From assembly GCA_965214585.1 (NCBI GenBank), contig OZ243957.1:248001-312000 (forward strand): DNA of 64,000 nt, in the 5' to 3' direction. The DNA is from JAHCHG01 sp965214585 (GTDB lineage Bacteria; Acidobacteriota; Blastocatellia; Pyrinomonadales; Pyrinomonadaceae). Positions 16,377 through 25,290 of the stretch are shown piece after piece (position 1 is the stretch's first letter; each line of letters starts with the position of its first letter). Below the pieces are notes generated by a model that had not been told where the DNA came from, did not search any database, and saw only the letters and a program-made list of their open reading frames with translations. The translations under genes and the position numbers were made by a program.

Positions 16377-18104
16377 GTGAAAAAAAATTCGGTTCTTTTT
16401 AGCATTTTACTTCTCGTTTTTCTTTTTTCAAACACATACGCGCAGAAAAGTTCGACGCACAAAGCGACTCTCGACGGAAAAGCCGTTACTGCCGATTCGA
16501 CCTCGAAGGTTAAGAAATCGGTCACGATGGAAGAGATCGAAAAAGATGTCGCCGAGGCTCTGACGATTATTGAAGACAAGCACATCGAAGGAAAAAATCT
16601 GGATTATAACGAGATTTTCAAATCCTCAATCGCGGGTATGCTTCACACGCTCGATCCGCACTCGAATTATTTTGATGCAAAGGAAACCGAAGAATTTCGC
16701 ACGAATCAGCAATCGCAGTATTTCGGAATCGGCGCGTTAATCGGCGATTTGAGCGACCGCAACGATAAAACTCTCGGAACATACATTAAAGCGACTTTTG
16801 AAAACGCGCCCGCCAATCGCGCCGGCTTGCAATACGGCGACAAGATTCTTGCCGTCAACGGCGAATCAATGGTTGGCAAACCTTACTATGAAACGAGAAA
16901 TTCTCTTCTCGGACCGCGCGGAACGACGGCGGAAATAACCGTCCAGAAATACGGAACGGGCAAAACCGAAACCGTCCAGATCGTCCGCGATGCCGTGCCG
17001 CAGCCTTCGATTCCCGAAGCGTATATGCTCAAACCCGGCATCGGTTATATCGCTATGACCGGCGGTTTTAATCAGACGACGTATGCCGAATTTCGCGCGG
17101 CGATGGAAAATCTGAAGGCGCAGGGAATGAAAAAACTCGTTCTCGATTTGCGCGGAAACGGCGGCGGCTTGGTCAGTCAGGCGTATCGCGTGGCAAATAC
17201 TTTTCTGAATCGCGGGCAGATAATTTTAACGCAAAAAGGAAGACTCGACGGAACGGCAAATTCGTATCGCGCCGATAACCGAAACCCGGACGATATTCCG
17301 ATTGTAACTCTGGTCAATCGCCGAACGGCTTCGGCTTCGGAAATTCTCGCCGGTGCATTGCAGGATCACGATCGGGCTTTAATTGTCGGTGAAAACACAT
17401 TTGGTAAAGGCTTGGTGCAGAATCCGTTTCCGCTTGAATACGGCTCGATGCTGCTTTTGACAATTGCCAAATACGAAACGCCTTCGGGCAGATTGATTCA
17501 GCGCGATTACTCGGACGGAAATCTGTATAATTACTACAATATGCAAGGCGAAGAAGTAACCGACGAAAAGCAGAATCAAAAACCGAAAGGCGACGAAAAA
17601 CGCACCGATTCGGGCAGAATTGTTTACGGCGGCGGCGGAATTCAGCCGGATGAAACTCTCAAACCGCAAACGATTACATCCGTCAGAGCTAATTTTCAGA
17701 GAAAACTGGCAAATCCGATTTTCGCATTCGTTTTAGATGTCGCTTACGGCAAAACGCCGGAATTTGCCGATTACAAAGTTGATCGCCCGATCAAATTCAA
17801 TTACGATCTGAAATCTTCCGATTTTGTCGTTGATAAAAAAGTTTTTGATGCCTTCAAAAATTTTGCGGCGACGAATTATAATTTTACGCCCGAACAAATC
17901 GAAGCGGAACGCGAATACATCGAACGCGTAATTCGCACCGAACTTGTGACGGCGGCTTACGGTTCGCAAACTTCCCTTCAAGTATTCAAAGATTACGACA
18001 CGCACCTGATGCGGGCTGTCGAACTTTTCCCCAAAGCCGAACAACTCGCACTTCAAGGCGCGAAAGCGAATGCGGCAAAAAACAATCGGGAGTTGAATCG
18101 TTAG
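16377..18104 (+). CDS. Secreted S41-family C-terminal processing peptidase (PDZ)
   Basis: 575 residues from GTG 16377, with AGGAGA about 10 nt upstream. A signal peptide (residues 1-22, ending TYAQ) is followed by a PDZ domain (about 112-205, with GLQYGDKILAVNG) and the S41 protease core. The Ser/Lys dyad is predicted as Ser319 in RRTASASEIL and Lys344 in NTFGKG, with the 25-residue spacing seen in Tsp/CtpA. LDLRGNGGG supplies the oxyanion region. It acts in the periplasm on protein C-termini. It is divergent from oppD. Confidence 0.92.
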   Translation: MKKNSVLFSILLLVFLFSNTYAQKSSTHKATLDGKAVTADSTSKVKKSVTMEEIEKDVAEALTIIEDKHIEGKNLDYNEIFKSSIAGMLHTLDPHSNYFDAKETEEFRTNQQSQYFGIGALIGDLSDRNDKTLGTYIKATFENAPANRAGLQYGDKILAVNGESMVGKPYYETRNSLLGPRGTTAEITVQKYGTGKTETVQIVRDAVPQPSIPEAYMLKPGIGYIAMTGGFNQTTYAEFRAAMENLKAQGMKKLVLDLRGNGGGLVSQAYRVANTFLNRGQIILTQKGRLDGTANSYRADNRNPDDIPIVTLVNRRTASASEILAGALQDHDRALIVGENTFGKGLVQNPFPLEYGSMLLLTIAKYETPSGRLIQRDYSDGNLYNYYNMQGEEVTDEKQNQKPKGDEKRTDSGRIVYGGGGIQPDETLKPQTITSVRANFQRKLANPIFAFVLDVAYGKTPEFADYKVDRPIKFNYDLKSSDFVVDKKVFDAFKNFAATNYNFTPEQIEAEREYIERVIRTELVTAAYGSQTSLQVFKDYDTHLMRAVELFPKAEQLALQGAKANAAKNNRELNR

Positions 18105-18120
18105 ACATCTGTTTTCTTGA

Positions 18121-18168
18121 AAAATAAAAGAGCAGAGAAATTTGTCAGTTTCTCTGCTCTTTTATTTT
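18121..18168. terminator. Bidirectional intrinsic terminator
   Basis: Perfect 20-bp arms (AAAATAAAAGAGCAGAGAAA and its complement) flank the 8-nt loop TTTGTCAG. A/T runs on both sides serve the convergent S41 protease gene and the small membrane-protein gene. Confidence 0.9.
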
Positions 18169-18334
18169 AGAATAACCAACCGACCAAATAATAAATACCG
18201 ATTCCCGCGCCTGTCAGCAGCAAAATCAGACCTAGAATTGATAAACCGACGATTAACTTAAATTTCTTGTAGCGATTTTCATCCTGCGGCGAAAGCGAAC
18301 TCTGCGGAAAATACGGCGGCGGTCTTTTGTCCAT
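18167..18334 (-). CDS. 55-residue membrane protein
   Basis: From ATG 18334 to TAA 18167-18169. A Pro-rich cytoplasmic start (MDKRPPPYFPQSSLSPQDEN) and a basic patch RYKKFK precede one transmembrane helix (LIVGLSILGLILLLTGAG). RBS GGAGAT lies just upstream of the start. It is tucked between the M28 peptidase gene (which ends upstream at 18361) and the shared terminator, so it may be first or alone in its unit. No family is recognised. Confidence 0.65.
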   Translation of the reverse strand: MDKRPPPYFPQSSLSPQDENRYKKFKLIVGLSILGLILLLTGAGIGIYYLVGWLF

Positions 18335-18360
18335 AATTTTTAAATCTCCTGTTTGTAAAT

Positions 18361-19791
18361 TTATCTTGGCAGAGGCTGTTCTAAGTTTGCAAGTCCGTAA
18401 GCCAAAACTGCCATAATCGAAGCGTTTTCCGCCAGAAATTTCGGATCAACCTTGTCCAGAGTGTCGGCGGCGGTGTGATGATAATTAAAATAGCTTCTCG
18501 TGTCATACCACGGCGCAAATGACGGAACGCCTTTTGCGGTCAGAGTGCTGATGTCGGATGAAACATTGCCTTCTTTTCTCTGCGCGAGAGGTGCGCCCTG
18601 CGATTCCAAGACGTTTGAAAGCGGCTGGAAAAACGGCATTGCTTCCGGTTTTCCGGCGAAATAAAATCCGACGGAATGGCTCGCGCCGAGATCGCTCTCG
18701 ATGGCGGCAAAATGATTTTCGATGTCGGCTTCGTCCGCGTAAGTTCTCGCGCCGACAAAACCGTTTTCCTCGTTCATAAAAGCGACCACGCGAATCGTTC
18801 TTTTCGGTTTTATCTTCAATTGTTTTAACAGATACGGAACTTGCATCGCCATCGCCACGCCCGAAGCGTCGTCGAGTGCGCCCGTTCCCAAATCCCACGA
18901 ATCCAAATGCCCCGAAACGACGATTAGCTCGTTCGGTTTTTCGCTTCCCTTCAAATCGGCGATCACGTTGTAACTCGTCGTATCCGGCAAAGTCTGCGGA
19001 GTCAAAATCAGTTTCATCCGCACTTTTCCCATTTTCGCCAGATATGCGATAAGTTCCGCGTCTTCATACGGCACAGCCGCCGCCGGAATTTTGTTTACGC
19101 CGTCCTGATAACTCATACTTCCCGTGTGTGCCAGCCGATTCTGCGAACCGCCGACCGAGCGCGTAAGCGACGCAACCGCGCCGAGTTTTGCGGCTTCGGA
19201 CGCGCCGTTTCGCCTGTAAATTCCGGCTTGTCCGTAAGCCTCGCCGCCAAAACCGATCTCGGCGATTTGCTGGTCGAATTTGTAATTGAACAAAACGATT
19301 TTTCCTTCGACATTTTTTCTGCCCAATCTGCGAAGTTCGTCAAAATTATCAACGGCGATAACTTCGGCGGTTATTCCATTCGCCGGTGTCGCCACGCTTC
19401 CGCCAAGCGCGGTCAAAACAATTTTCTGCACCGAATTTTTTGCCATTCCCTCAAATTCGACGAGTTCCGCTTTTTCCTCGCCGCGAACCCAATGCGGAAC
19501 GGTCAGCTTTTGCAGGCGAACTTCAAGCCCGATCTTTCGCATCTCATCGGCGACATATTCGACGGCACGCTGCGCCTGCGCCGAACCCGACAAACGCGGT
19601 CCGATATTATTTGTCAGATAAGCCGTCTGTTTGTATGCGTAATCGCTGCTCAACGCCGCTTTTTGCAGTTTTGTCAGATTGCTTAAAGTTTCATCTGAAT
19701 ACAAATTCGGTGTCGGCTTTGTTTGCTGGGCTGAAACGCCGATTGTCAGCATCAGGAAAATATTCGCAAGAAAAATTAACTTTTTATTCAT
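18361..19791 (-). CDS. Secreted M28-family zinc aminopeptidase/carboxypeptidase
   Basis: 476 residues. Signal peptide of about 21 residues (MNKKLIFLANIFLMLTIGVS, then AQQ). A PA-like inserted domain (about residues 130-260) precedes the catalytic M28 domain. Co-catalytic zinc ligands are visible: His and Asp in SGHLDSWD and GALDDASGVA, Glu in MNEENGFVGA, Asp in ESDLGAS, His in YHHTAADT. The architecture resembles plasma glutamate carboxypeptidase-like enzymes (carboxypeptidase Q). It probably releases amino acids from peptides outside the cytoplasm. Confidence 0.9.
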   Translation of the reverse strand: MNKKLIFLANIFLMLTIGVSAQQTKPTPNLYSDETLSNLTKLQKAALSSDYAYKQTAYLTNNIGPRLSGSAQAQRAVEYVADEMRKIGLEVRLQKLTVPHWVRGEEKAELVEFEGMAKNSVQKIVLTALGGSVATPANGITAEVIAVDNFDELRRLGRKNVEGKIVLFNYKFDQQIAEIGFGGEAYGQAGIYRRNGASEAAKLGAVASLTRSVGGSQNRLAHTGSMSYQDGVNKIPAAAVPYEDAELIAYLAKMGKVRMKLILTPQTLPDTTSYNVIADLKGSEKPNELIVVSGHLDSWDLGTGALDDASGVAMAMQVPYLLKQLKIKPKRTIRVVAFMNEENGFVGARTYADEADIENHFAAIESDLGASHSVGFYFAGKPEAMPFFQPLSNVLESQGAPLAQRKEGNVSSDISTLTAKGVPSFAPWYDTRSYFNYHHTAADTLDKVDPKFLAENASIMAVLAYGLANLEQPLPR

Positions 19792-20011
19792 AATTTTTTG
19801 TTTGAAAAGTTTTTTTTCAATAATAACCGATTGCTTTCCGACTTTCCATCAGGCTGTGAGATAATATCCTTAATTTATTTGAAGCCTGTGCGTAATTTGG
19901 AAAAATACTTCGGAATAGGTTATAGCTGATAAATTATAATTGATAGATAAGACTGAAGAAATAAATCTATCAATTATCAACAGATTATGAAAAATCGAAT
20001 TTCGATATGAA

Positions 20012-20150
20012 AGGCGGAAATAAGGGCAGTTATGGAGGGTGCTGTTTATCTATTGAATGTTTACAGATAAGCGGTATTTCAACGGATTTTTTGAAAACTA
20101 ACAACCTTTTAATTAATCAGCACCCTCCATAACTGCCCTTGTTTCTGCCT
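20012..20150. repeat. MITE-like palindromic element, copy B (139 bp)
   Basis: Left end AGGCGGAAATAAGGGCAGTT and right end AACTGCCCTTGTTTCTGCCT are near-perfect inverted repeats, each followed by ATGGAGGGTGCTG or its complement. The interior matches copy C (55087-55226) in reverse orientation, including TGTTTATCTATT and AACGG(A/G)TTTTTTGA. It fills most of the 404-bp gap between the M28 and M1 genes; the remainder (19792-20011) is AT-rich and shows nothing else. Confidence 0.9.
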
Positions 20151-20195
20151 GTTTAATAACGCACAGACTTTAATTTACTTCGATTAAAAAAATTT

Positions 20196-21881
20196 ATGAC
20201 GACAAAATTTTTACGTTTATTTTTCCTTACTTCGCTGTTTTCGGCGTTATTCGTTTTTTCGGCTGCCGCGCAAAACACGCGTCCGAATTTTAACCGTCAG
20301 CGCAGTTATGACGTTCAGCATTATATTTTGCGCGTTAGTTTTGACCGCAAAAACAAGCAGATTTTCGGCGATACGACGGTTCGGTTCAAGCCGCTTTCGA
20401 GAGATTTTGAAATTGTCGAACTCGATGCCGTTGATCTGGATTTTGAAACGGTCAAACTCGAATCAAGCGGGCAGGACTTAAATTTCCGGGCGGAAAACGG
20501 AAAAATTTTTGTCAATCTCGATAAAAAATATGATCCGCAAGATTTGATTTCGCTGCGATTCAAATATTCGGCAAAGCCTGCGAAGGGAATTTATTTTGTC
20601 GAAGAAGTTAAAAAGCGCGAAGAAATTACGTTTCCGTCGCAAATTTGGACACAGGGCGAAGCCCAAGAAGCCAGACATTGGTTTCCTTCGTTCGATTTTC
20701 CGAGCGACAAAGCGACGAGCGAGCAGTTTATCACGGCTGAAAAAGACGAAACCGTGATCGGCAACGGCGAACTGCTCGAAATAGTCGCCAACGCGAACGG
20801 CACGAAAACATTTCATTATAAAATGGACATTCCGCACTCGACTTATCTGACTTCCTTTGTCGTCGGAACTTATAAAAAGATCGAAGATAAGTATAAAGAA
20901 ATCCCGCTTGGCTACTACGTCTATCCGAATAAAACTTCAATCGTTCCAAAGGTTTACGGAAAAACCAAAAATATGATGCGGATTTTCGAGGAACTGACGA
21001 ACATAAAATATCCATACAATAAATACGATCAAACGATGGTCGCTGATTTTCAATTCGGCGGAATGGAAAATATCACGGCAACAACGATGTCCGACAGAGA
21101 ATTGATGCTCGCCGATTATGGTTTCGGCGCAAATGCGGTTGAAGATTTGGTTTCCCACGAACTGGCGCATTCTTGGTTCGGCAATCTTGTAACTTGCAAA
21201 AACTGGGCGGAACTCTGGCTCAACGAAGGTTTTGCGACATTTATGGAAGCCGCTTACCGGGAGAAAATGTATGGCAGAGCCGATTATCTGCGGAAAATAA
21301 AGGAAAACGCCGGAGAAGCAAAAATCGCCGATGCGGTGGCGAAAAGCCGGCACGCGCTTTTTAATCTGAGTGCCGATCCTGAAGATGAATCTCTTTTCGA
21401 TACGACGACGTATTCAAAAGGCGGCGCGGTAATACATATTTTGCGCGAAACAGTCGGCGACGAAGCATTTTGGAAAGGCGTGAATTTGTATCTGACGCGC
21501 AATAAATTCGGGAACGTCGAAACGGAAGATTTGCAAAAGGCTTTGGAAGAAACCTCAAAAATGCAACTCGGATGGTTTTTCGATCAATGGGTTTATTCAG
21601 CCGGTTATCCGAAAATATTAATCAGTTCAAAATATGACAAAACATCCAAGACATTGCAGCTGAAAATTACGCAAACGCAAAAAGCCGACGATTTAACGCC
21701 CGCCGTTTTCAGACTGCCTCTCGATGTCGAACTCCAGACAAACGGCGGCACGAAAAGCGAAAAAATCGAAGTCAATCAACGCGAGCAAACCTTTTCAATA
21801 AAACTGGACGCGCCGATGACCAAGATTCGGATTGATAAAAACTCGAAAATTCCCTTGCTTTCAATCCAATATTCAAAGTAA
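20196..21881 (+). CDS. Secreted M1-family aminopeptidase
   Basis: 561 residues. Signal peptide of about 25 residues (ending SAAAQ). The beta-saddle N-terminal domain is followed by a gluzincin core. The exopeptidase motif FGGMENITATT is at about 287-297. The zinc site is His321, His325 and Glu344 in HELAHSWFGN and WLNEGFATF. The catalytic core is complete, but the usual large C-terminal helical domain of M1 enzymes is short here, as in compact bacterial M1 peptidases. It removes N-terminal amino acids from peptides, probably in the periplasm. Confidence 0.93.
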   Translation: MTTKFLRLFFLTSLFSALFVFSAAAQNTRPNFNRQRSYDVQHYILRVSFDRKNKQIFGDTTVRFKPLSRDFEIVELDAVDLDFETVKLESSGQDLNFRAENGKIFVNLDKKYDPQDLISLRFKYSAKPAKGIYFVEEVKKREEITFPSQIWTQGEAQEARHWFPSFDFPSDKATSEQFITAEKDETVIGNGELLEIVANANGTKTFHYKMDIPHSTYLTSFVVGTYKKIEDKYKEIPLGYYVYPNKTSIVPKVYGKTKNMMRIFEELTNIKYPYNKYDQTMVADFQFGGMENITATTMSDRELMLADYGFGANAVEDLVSHELAHSWFGNLVTCKNWAELWLNEGFATFMEAAYREKMYGRADYLRKIKENAGEAKIADAVAKSRHALFNLSADPEDESLFDTTTYSKGGAVIHILRETVGDEAFWKGVNLYLTRNKFGNVETEDLQKALEETSKMQLGWFFDQWVYSAGYPKILISSKYDKTSKTLQLKITQTQKADDLTPAVFRLPLDVELQTNGGTKSEKIEVNQREQTFSIKLDAPMTKIRIDKNSKIPLLSIQYSK

Positions 21882-21998
21882 TATGCCGAAAGAAAATTAC
21901 AAAGATTCGGCGGCGTTCCGAAAAGCACGTTTTATTTACGCAGCAGTAAAATAATAATCTATGATTTTATCTCTGCAAATGAAAATTTTTCGACTTTG

Positions 21999-22577
21999 AT
22001 GCTCAAAACTTTATCAACTCAGGATTTTCAACGGTTTCTCGACACTCTTGACACGGATCGTCGGCAAGCCGCCGAAAAATATCTGTCTTTGCGCGAACGG
22101 CTTGAGAATTTTTTCGAGTGGCGCGATTGTGAAAATGCGGAAGAACTGACCGACACGGTTTTTGACCGCGTGGCGAAAAAGATTGCAGAAGGCGAAAAAA
22201 TACAAAATGCCGAGGCATATTCGGTTTCGGTGGCAAAATTCGTTTTGATGGAAAACCGGCGCGTGCGCTTGAGAAACGCGGAGTTGGATGAGAATTCCAG
22301 AGAAATCAGTTCAAATCCGAATCGCTGGTTTTCAAACTCGGAAGACGAAGGCAAAAGCAAACAATTCAGATGTCTGGAAAAATGTCTGGAAGAATTTCCT
22401 GCCGATGACCGCAAACTTTTGATTGAATATTTTGATACGGACGAGAAAACATTGATCGAAAAACGCAGGCGGCTGGCGGAAAAACTCGAAATCAACCTTA
22501 ATTCATTGCGAATTCGGATCAGCCGTCTGAAATCGAAACTGGAAAAATGCACAAAAGAATGTTTCGGAAAATCCTGA
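21999..22577 (+). CDS. Divergent ECF-like sigma factor
   Basis: 192 residues from ATG 21999 (a TTG directly before it is less likely). The N-terminal half resembles sigma region 2 (FDRVAKKIAEGEKIQNAEAY, then SVAKFVLMENRRVR). The C-terminal half resembles region 4 (EKCLEEFPADDRKLLIEYF, then a helix-turn-helix LAEKLEINLNSLRIRISRLK). Sequence is divergent, so the assignment depends on this domain order. The gene for a membrane anti-sigma-like protein lies 122 bp downstream. Confidence 0.7.
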   Translation: MLKTLSTQDFQRFLDTLDTDRRQAAEKYLSLRERLENFFEWRDCENAEELTDTVFDRVAKKIAEGEKIQNAEAYSVSVAKFVLMENRRVRLRNAELDENSREISSNPNRWFSNSEDEGKSKQFRCLEKCLEEFPADDRKLLIEYFDTDEKTLIEKRRRLAEKLEINLNSLRIRISRLKSKLEKCTKECFGKS

Positions 22578-22699
22578 CGTTTACCGATTTAAAAACTTCA
22601 CGGACGAATTTTTTTCGTTTTTTTGCGAAAGAGGTGAAATGTTTTTTCTTTTTCTGACACTATAAGCGGGGACAGTTAAAACAAAAGAGATTAAGATAG

Positions 22700-23761
22700 A
22701 TGGCAAAATTTGAGAATAAAAAAGATATTCGCAAATTTCTTTTCGGCGAAATGACGGAAAAGGAACGCGCCGAATTTGAAGGGAAATTCATTTTAGATGC
22801 GGATTTGTTCGGCGAAATCAAAACGCTCGAAGATGAATTGATCGAAAAATACTTGCGCGGCTGGATGAATCAGACGGAACGCTCGAAGTTCGAGCAGAAG
22901 TTTCTAACATCGGCAAAACGCCGCGAGAAAGTGGAATTCTCCAGCCGATTTTTTGACAAAATTGAAGATTTAAAGGAAAAAACCGTTTTCGTAAACGACG
23001 CGAAACTGGAAAATTCTTCAAAAGAAAATGTTTGGCAAAAACTCGGCGGTTTGTTTTTTGCTCCGAAAATCGCAATGGCAGCAGCTTTTTCGCTTTTGGT
23101 AATTGTTTTCGGCGGCTGGTTTTTGTATCAAAATCTTGAAAATGCCGAAACTCGGTTTACCAAAAATCAAAACTCGAATAATTCTCCGAATACGAAACTG
23201 ATTGCCGCGCCGACAGCCGAACTTTCATACGATACGACAAATCAAAATTCCGCTGATGCGGCGGAAAACGAAAATACCGAAGCGATTGAAAAACAGATAA
23301 AGAATTTGCCGAAAGAAGATTTACCGAAAGAAGCCGAAGAATTAAACAAAATTTTCAAGAAACCGACTCCGAAAAAACCGAACGGCTCGGTTAAAAAATC
23401 TCCCGAACCGACACAAACTCCGATCAAGCAAACTGCTCCGAATCCGGTGCTTGCACTTTTCGCCGGCAGAACGCGCTCGGAAGGAAAAAACAAAACATTA
23501 AATCTGCCGGAAAACGCACAAGGTGCAACTCTGCAATTAAATCTGGAAACGGCTGATTACAAAAATTACACCGCTGTTCTAAAAGATGCCGACGGCAACC
23601 TGATTTACCAAAAGAGCAACCTCAAAGCCGCAAAATCAAAAATTGATTTTCTCGTTCCCGCCGCAAAGTTACGCAAAGGCGATTATATAATCAAACTTTC
23701 AGGCAAAAACGATTCAGGTAACGCTGAATCAGCTGCTGATTTTCAATTCCGCGTGCAGTAG
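22700..23761 (+). CDS. Membrane protein, probable anti-sigma partner
   Basis: 353 residues. The cytoplasmic N-terminus (KKDIRKFLFGEMTEKERAEF, then EDELIEKYLRGWMNQTERSK) resembles the sigma-binding helices of acidobacterial and planctomycete anti-sigma proteins, though without a zinc motif. A single transmembrane helix lies at about 123-142 (IAMAAAFSLLVIVFGGWFLY). The extracytoplasmic part is Asn/Pro/Lys-rich and ends in a beta-rich domain of about 95 residues. Its position after an ECF-like sigma gene supports the regulatory role, which is inferred. Confidence 0.65.
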   Translation: MAKFENKKDIRKFLFGEMTEKERAEFEGKFILDADLFGEIKTLEDELIEKYLRGWMNQTERSKFEQKFLTSAKRREKVEFSSRFFDKIEDLKEKTVFVNDAKLENSSKENVWQKLGGLFFAPKIAMAAAFSLLVIVFGGWFLYQNLENAETRFTKNQNSNNSPNTKLIAAPTAELSYDTTNQNSADAAENENTEAIEKQIKNLPKEDLPKEAEELNKIFKKPTPKKPNGSVKKSPEPTQTPIKQTAPNPVLALFAGRTRSEGKNKTLNLPENAQGATLQLNLETADYKNYTAVLKDADGNLIYQKSNLKAAKSKIDFLVPAAKLRKGDYIIKLSGKNDSGNAESAADFQFRVQ

Positions 23762-23777
23762 GGAAATTCAAATCAGT

Positions 23778-24245
23778 CTAAACAGTTAAAAAATTTACTT
23801 TGACCGTCGGCGCATTTTTGGCGGCTTGATTGACGAAGCCTTTGTCGAACGTGACGATTTCGGCATCGTAAGTTTTGGCGATTTCTTCGGCAAGAGCAAG
23901 ATAAAGCGCGTCGGATGAACGGCGGCAACCGTAACCTTCGCGGATTTCGACGGCGCGGTTGAGCAAAGACGCTTCGCCGTTCGGCGAAAGTGAAATAAAA
24001 TTTAAATAATAGTTGAATGCTTTAACACTTTTTTCATACTCAATTTGATTGAGCGAGCCGTCAGTGAATTTATTACAAAGAACAAAAATCACTTCCGCCA
24101 CTAAAACACTCGGCGCGAAAAATTCGTAACCTTGATTGATGTAATCCTTAAAAGCGTTTTCGGCAATTTGGAGTTTGTCTTTCTCTTTCGCGCAAAGTCC
24201 GATCAAAACATTGGCATCAGGAACAACAGCAAGCAGATTACTCAT
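23778..24245 (-). CDS. PIN-domain ribonuclease, VapC-like toxin
   Basis: 155 residues. PIN fold with acidic active-site residues: Asp10 in VVPDANVLIG, Glu in LVAEVIFVL, Asp in CRRSSDALYLALAEE and Asp in IVTFDKGF. PIN toxins cleave RNA, often initiator tRNA or rRNA. The gene overlaps the upstream small gene by 8 bp, the usual arrangement of an antitoxin-toxin pair. It converges on the anti-sigma gene with only 16 bp between. Confidence 0.85.
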   Translation of the reverse strand: MSNLLAVVPDANVLIGLCAKEKDKLQIAENAFKDYINQGYEFFAPSVLVAEVIFVLCNKFTDGSLNQIEYEKSVKAFNYYLNFISLSPNGEASLLNRAVEIREGYGCRRSSDALYLALAEEIAKTYDAEIVTFDKGFVNQAAKNAPTVKVNFLTV

Positions 24246-24489
24246 TTAATTCACCGCCGAACATTTCACCGCTGCGGGCGGCGCGAAGCATTTCCTGTGT
24301 TTTCGAGCCGTCGGTGAAACGCATATCTTTTTGCAGTTCTTTGACTTTTTTCATAATCTCCGACGCTTTTCGATTCGGCTGCGGTTTTGGCTCTTCGTCA
24401 ATTACGGTAACACGCAAACGCCGTCCGTCAAACTCCTTCGCGTGTCGGGCAATTTCCTCCCAAGTTCCTTCTAAAACGAATGTTTCCAT
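24238..24489 (-). CDS. Probable antitoxin of the PIN toxin
   Basis: 83 residues from ATG 24489 (METFVLEGTWEEIARHAKEF); an upstream ATG in frame at 24507 is possible but less likely. The N-terminus is a short beta-rich segment (GRRLRVTVIDEE) and the C-terminus is helical and charged, with the disordered look of antitoxin tails. The 8-bp overlap with the PIN gene indicates translational coupling. The DNA-binding fold is not recognised with confidence. Confidence 0.65.
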   Translation of the reverse strand: METFVLEGTWEEIARHAKEFDGRRLRVTVIDEEPKPQPNRKASEIMKKVKELQKDMRFTDGSKTQEMLRAARSGEMFGGELNE

Positions 24490-24570
24490 ATTTTTATCTT
24501 CTCTCATCGAAATAATTATAACTCACATTACAAAATTGCCAAAAATAATTTACGCCGATTTAACAAACAA

Positions 24571-24607
24571 AAAAAGGCTTCGCTCAAAAGATGCGAAGCC
24601 TTTTTTG
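24571..24607. terminator. Intrinsic terminator, relic copy of the groEL terminator
   Basis: AAAAAGGCTTCG... CGAAGCCTTTTTT is a strong hairpin with A and T runs. The same hairpin occurs at 26056-26096 behind groEL. The match continues for about 20 bp past the stem (TTTTATCGGGAAAATCC) and then diverges. No gene is seen between this and the antitoxin start. Confidence 0.8.
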
Positions 24608-24692
24608 TTTTATCGGGAAAATCCGAAATCAAGCTGCATTTCCATATTGGAGCTAGAAGAAGTAGATAAAACTTGAATTTTTTTTGTTATAA

Positions 24693-24944
24693 TTGCATTA
24701 TCAAAAAGTGGAAGTCTTTGAGGTTATCAGCCCGATTGAAGATATTGAAATAATCGCCGCCGGAAGCGGCATCCGTGATGCCGGACGGCTGCGGAAAACT
24801 TACGGACGCGGACGTTGGCGCAAATTAAAAGGTCGCGCTTTTGTCAGACTTGAGGACGGCTTCAAATGCGAAGCCGAATTGCATTGGTATGAAGCGCACG
24901 GCATTGGCAAAAGGGAAATGAAAATCAAGGAACTGTTCGATTAA
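24693..24944 (+). CDS. Conserved small protein of unknown function
   Basis: 83 residues from TTG 24693; GTG 24708 (starting MEVFEVISPIED) is an equally plausible start, and a TATAAT hexamer lies just upstream at about 24687. The protein is basic in the middle (KTYGRGRWRKLKG) and ends GFKCEAELHWYEAHGIGKRE. The compact beta-rich look and the HWYEAHG motif suggest a conserved domain, but I do not assign a function. It is 4 bp from the next gene, so the two are translationally linked. Confidence 0.6.
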   Translation: MHYQKVEVFEVISPIEDIEIIAAGSGIRDAGRLRKTYGRGRWRKLKGRAFVRLEDGFKCEAELHWYEAHGIGKREMKIKELFD

Positions 24945-24948
24945 ATCT

Positions 24949-25173
24949 ATGGAAACCGAAACAAAATTTGTCATCTGCATCGAAAATAAGAATTATCCCG
25001 CATCGCTCGAATTCGGGAAAATCTACCGCGTTCTGCCCGACGAAAAAGCCGCCCGACACAAAATGCTCCGCGTCATAGACGAATCCGGCGAAGATTATCT
25101 CTATTCGGAAAACTCCTTCGCCGCCATCAAACTGCCGCAAATCGCGGAAGATGCTTTTATGGCTTTGGCTTAA
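24949..25173 (+). CDS. Conserved small protein of unknown function, paired with the upstream gene
   Basis: 74 residues: a beta-rich fold suggested by FVICIENKNYPASLEFGKIY, RVLPDEKAA and DESGEDYLY. It is cytoplasmic, with no signal or membrane segment. Four bases separate it from the upstream small gene, so they probably act together, but nothing seen here states the role. It is not obviously a toxin or an antitoxin. Confidence 0.6.
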   Translation: METETKFVICIENKNYPASLEFGKIYRVLPDEKAARHKMLRVIDESGEDYLYSENSFAAIKLPQIAEDAFMALA

Positions 25174-25290
25174 AATTTTCGTTGATAATGTGCAGAAATT
25201 AAAGTATTCTCAACGGCATTGACGTTAATAAATTGTTTGTTGATTTATCATTGAAACATAATAATTTCTATTTTAGTTCGTTAACCAAGT

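Noticed and set aside
24608..24692. Remnant second groEL gene next to the left terminator copy
   Set aside because: Only about 10 bp resemble the groEL end; too short to call a pseudogene, so it is kept as a hypothesis in the findings.
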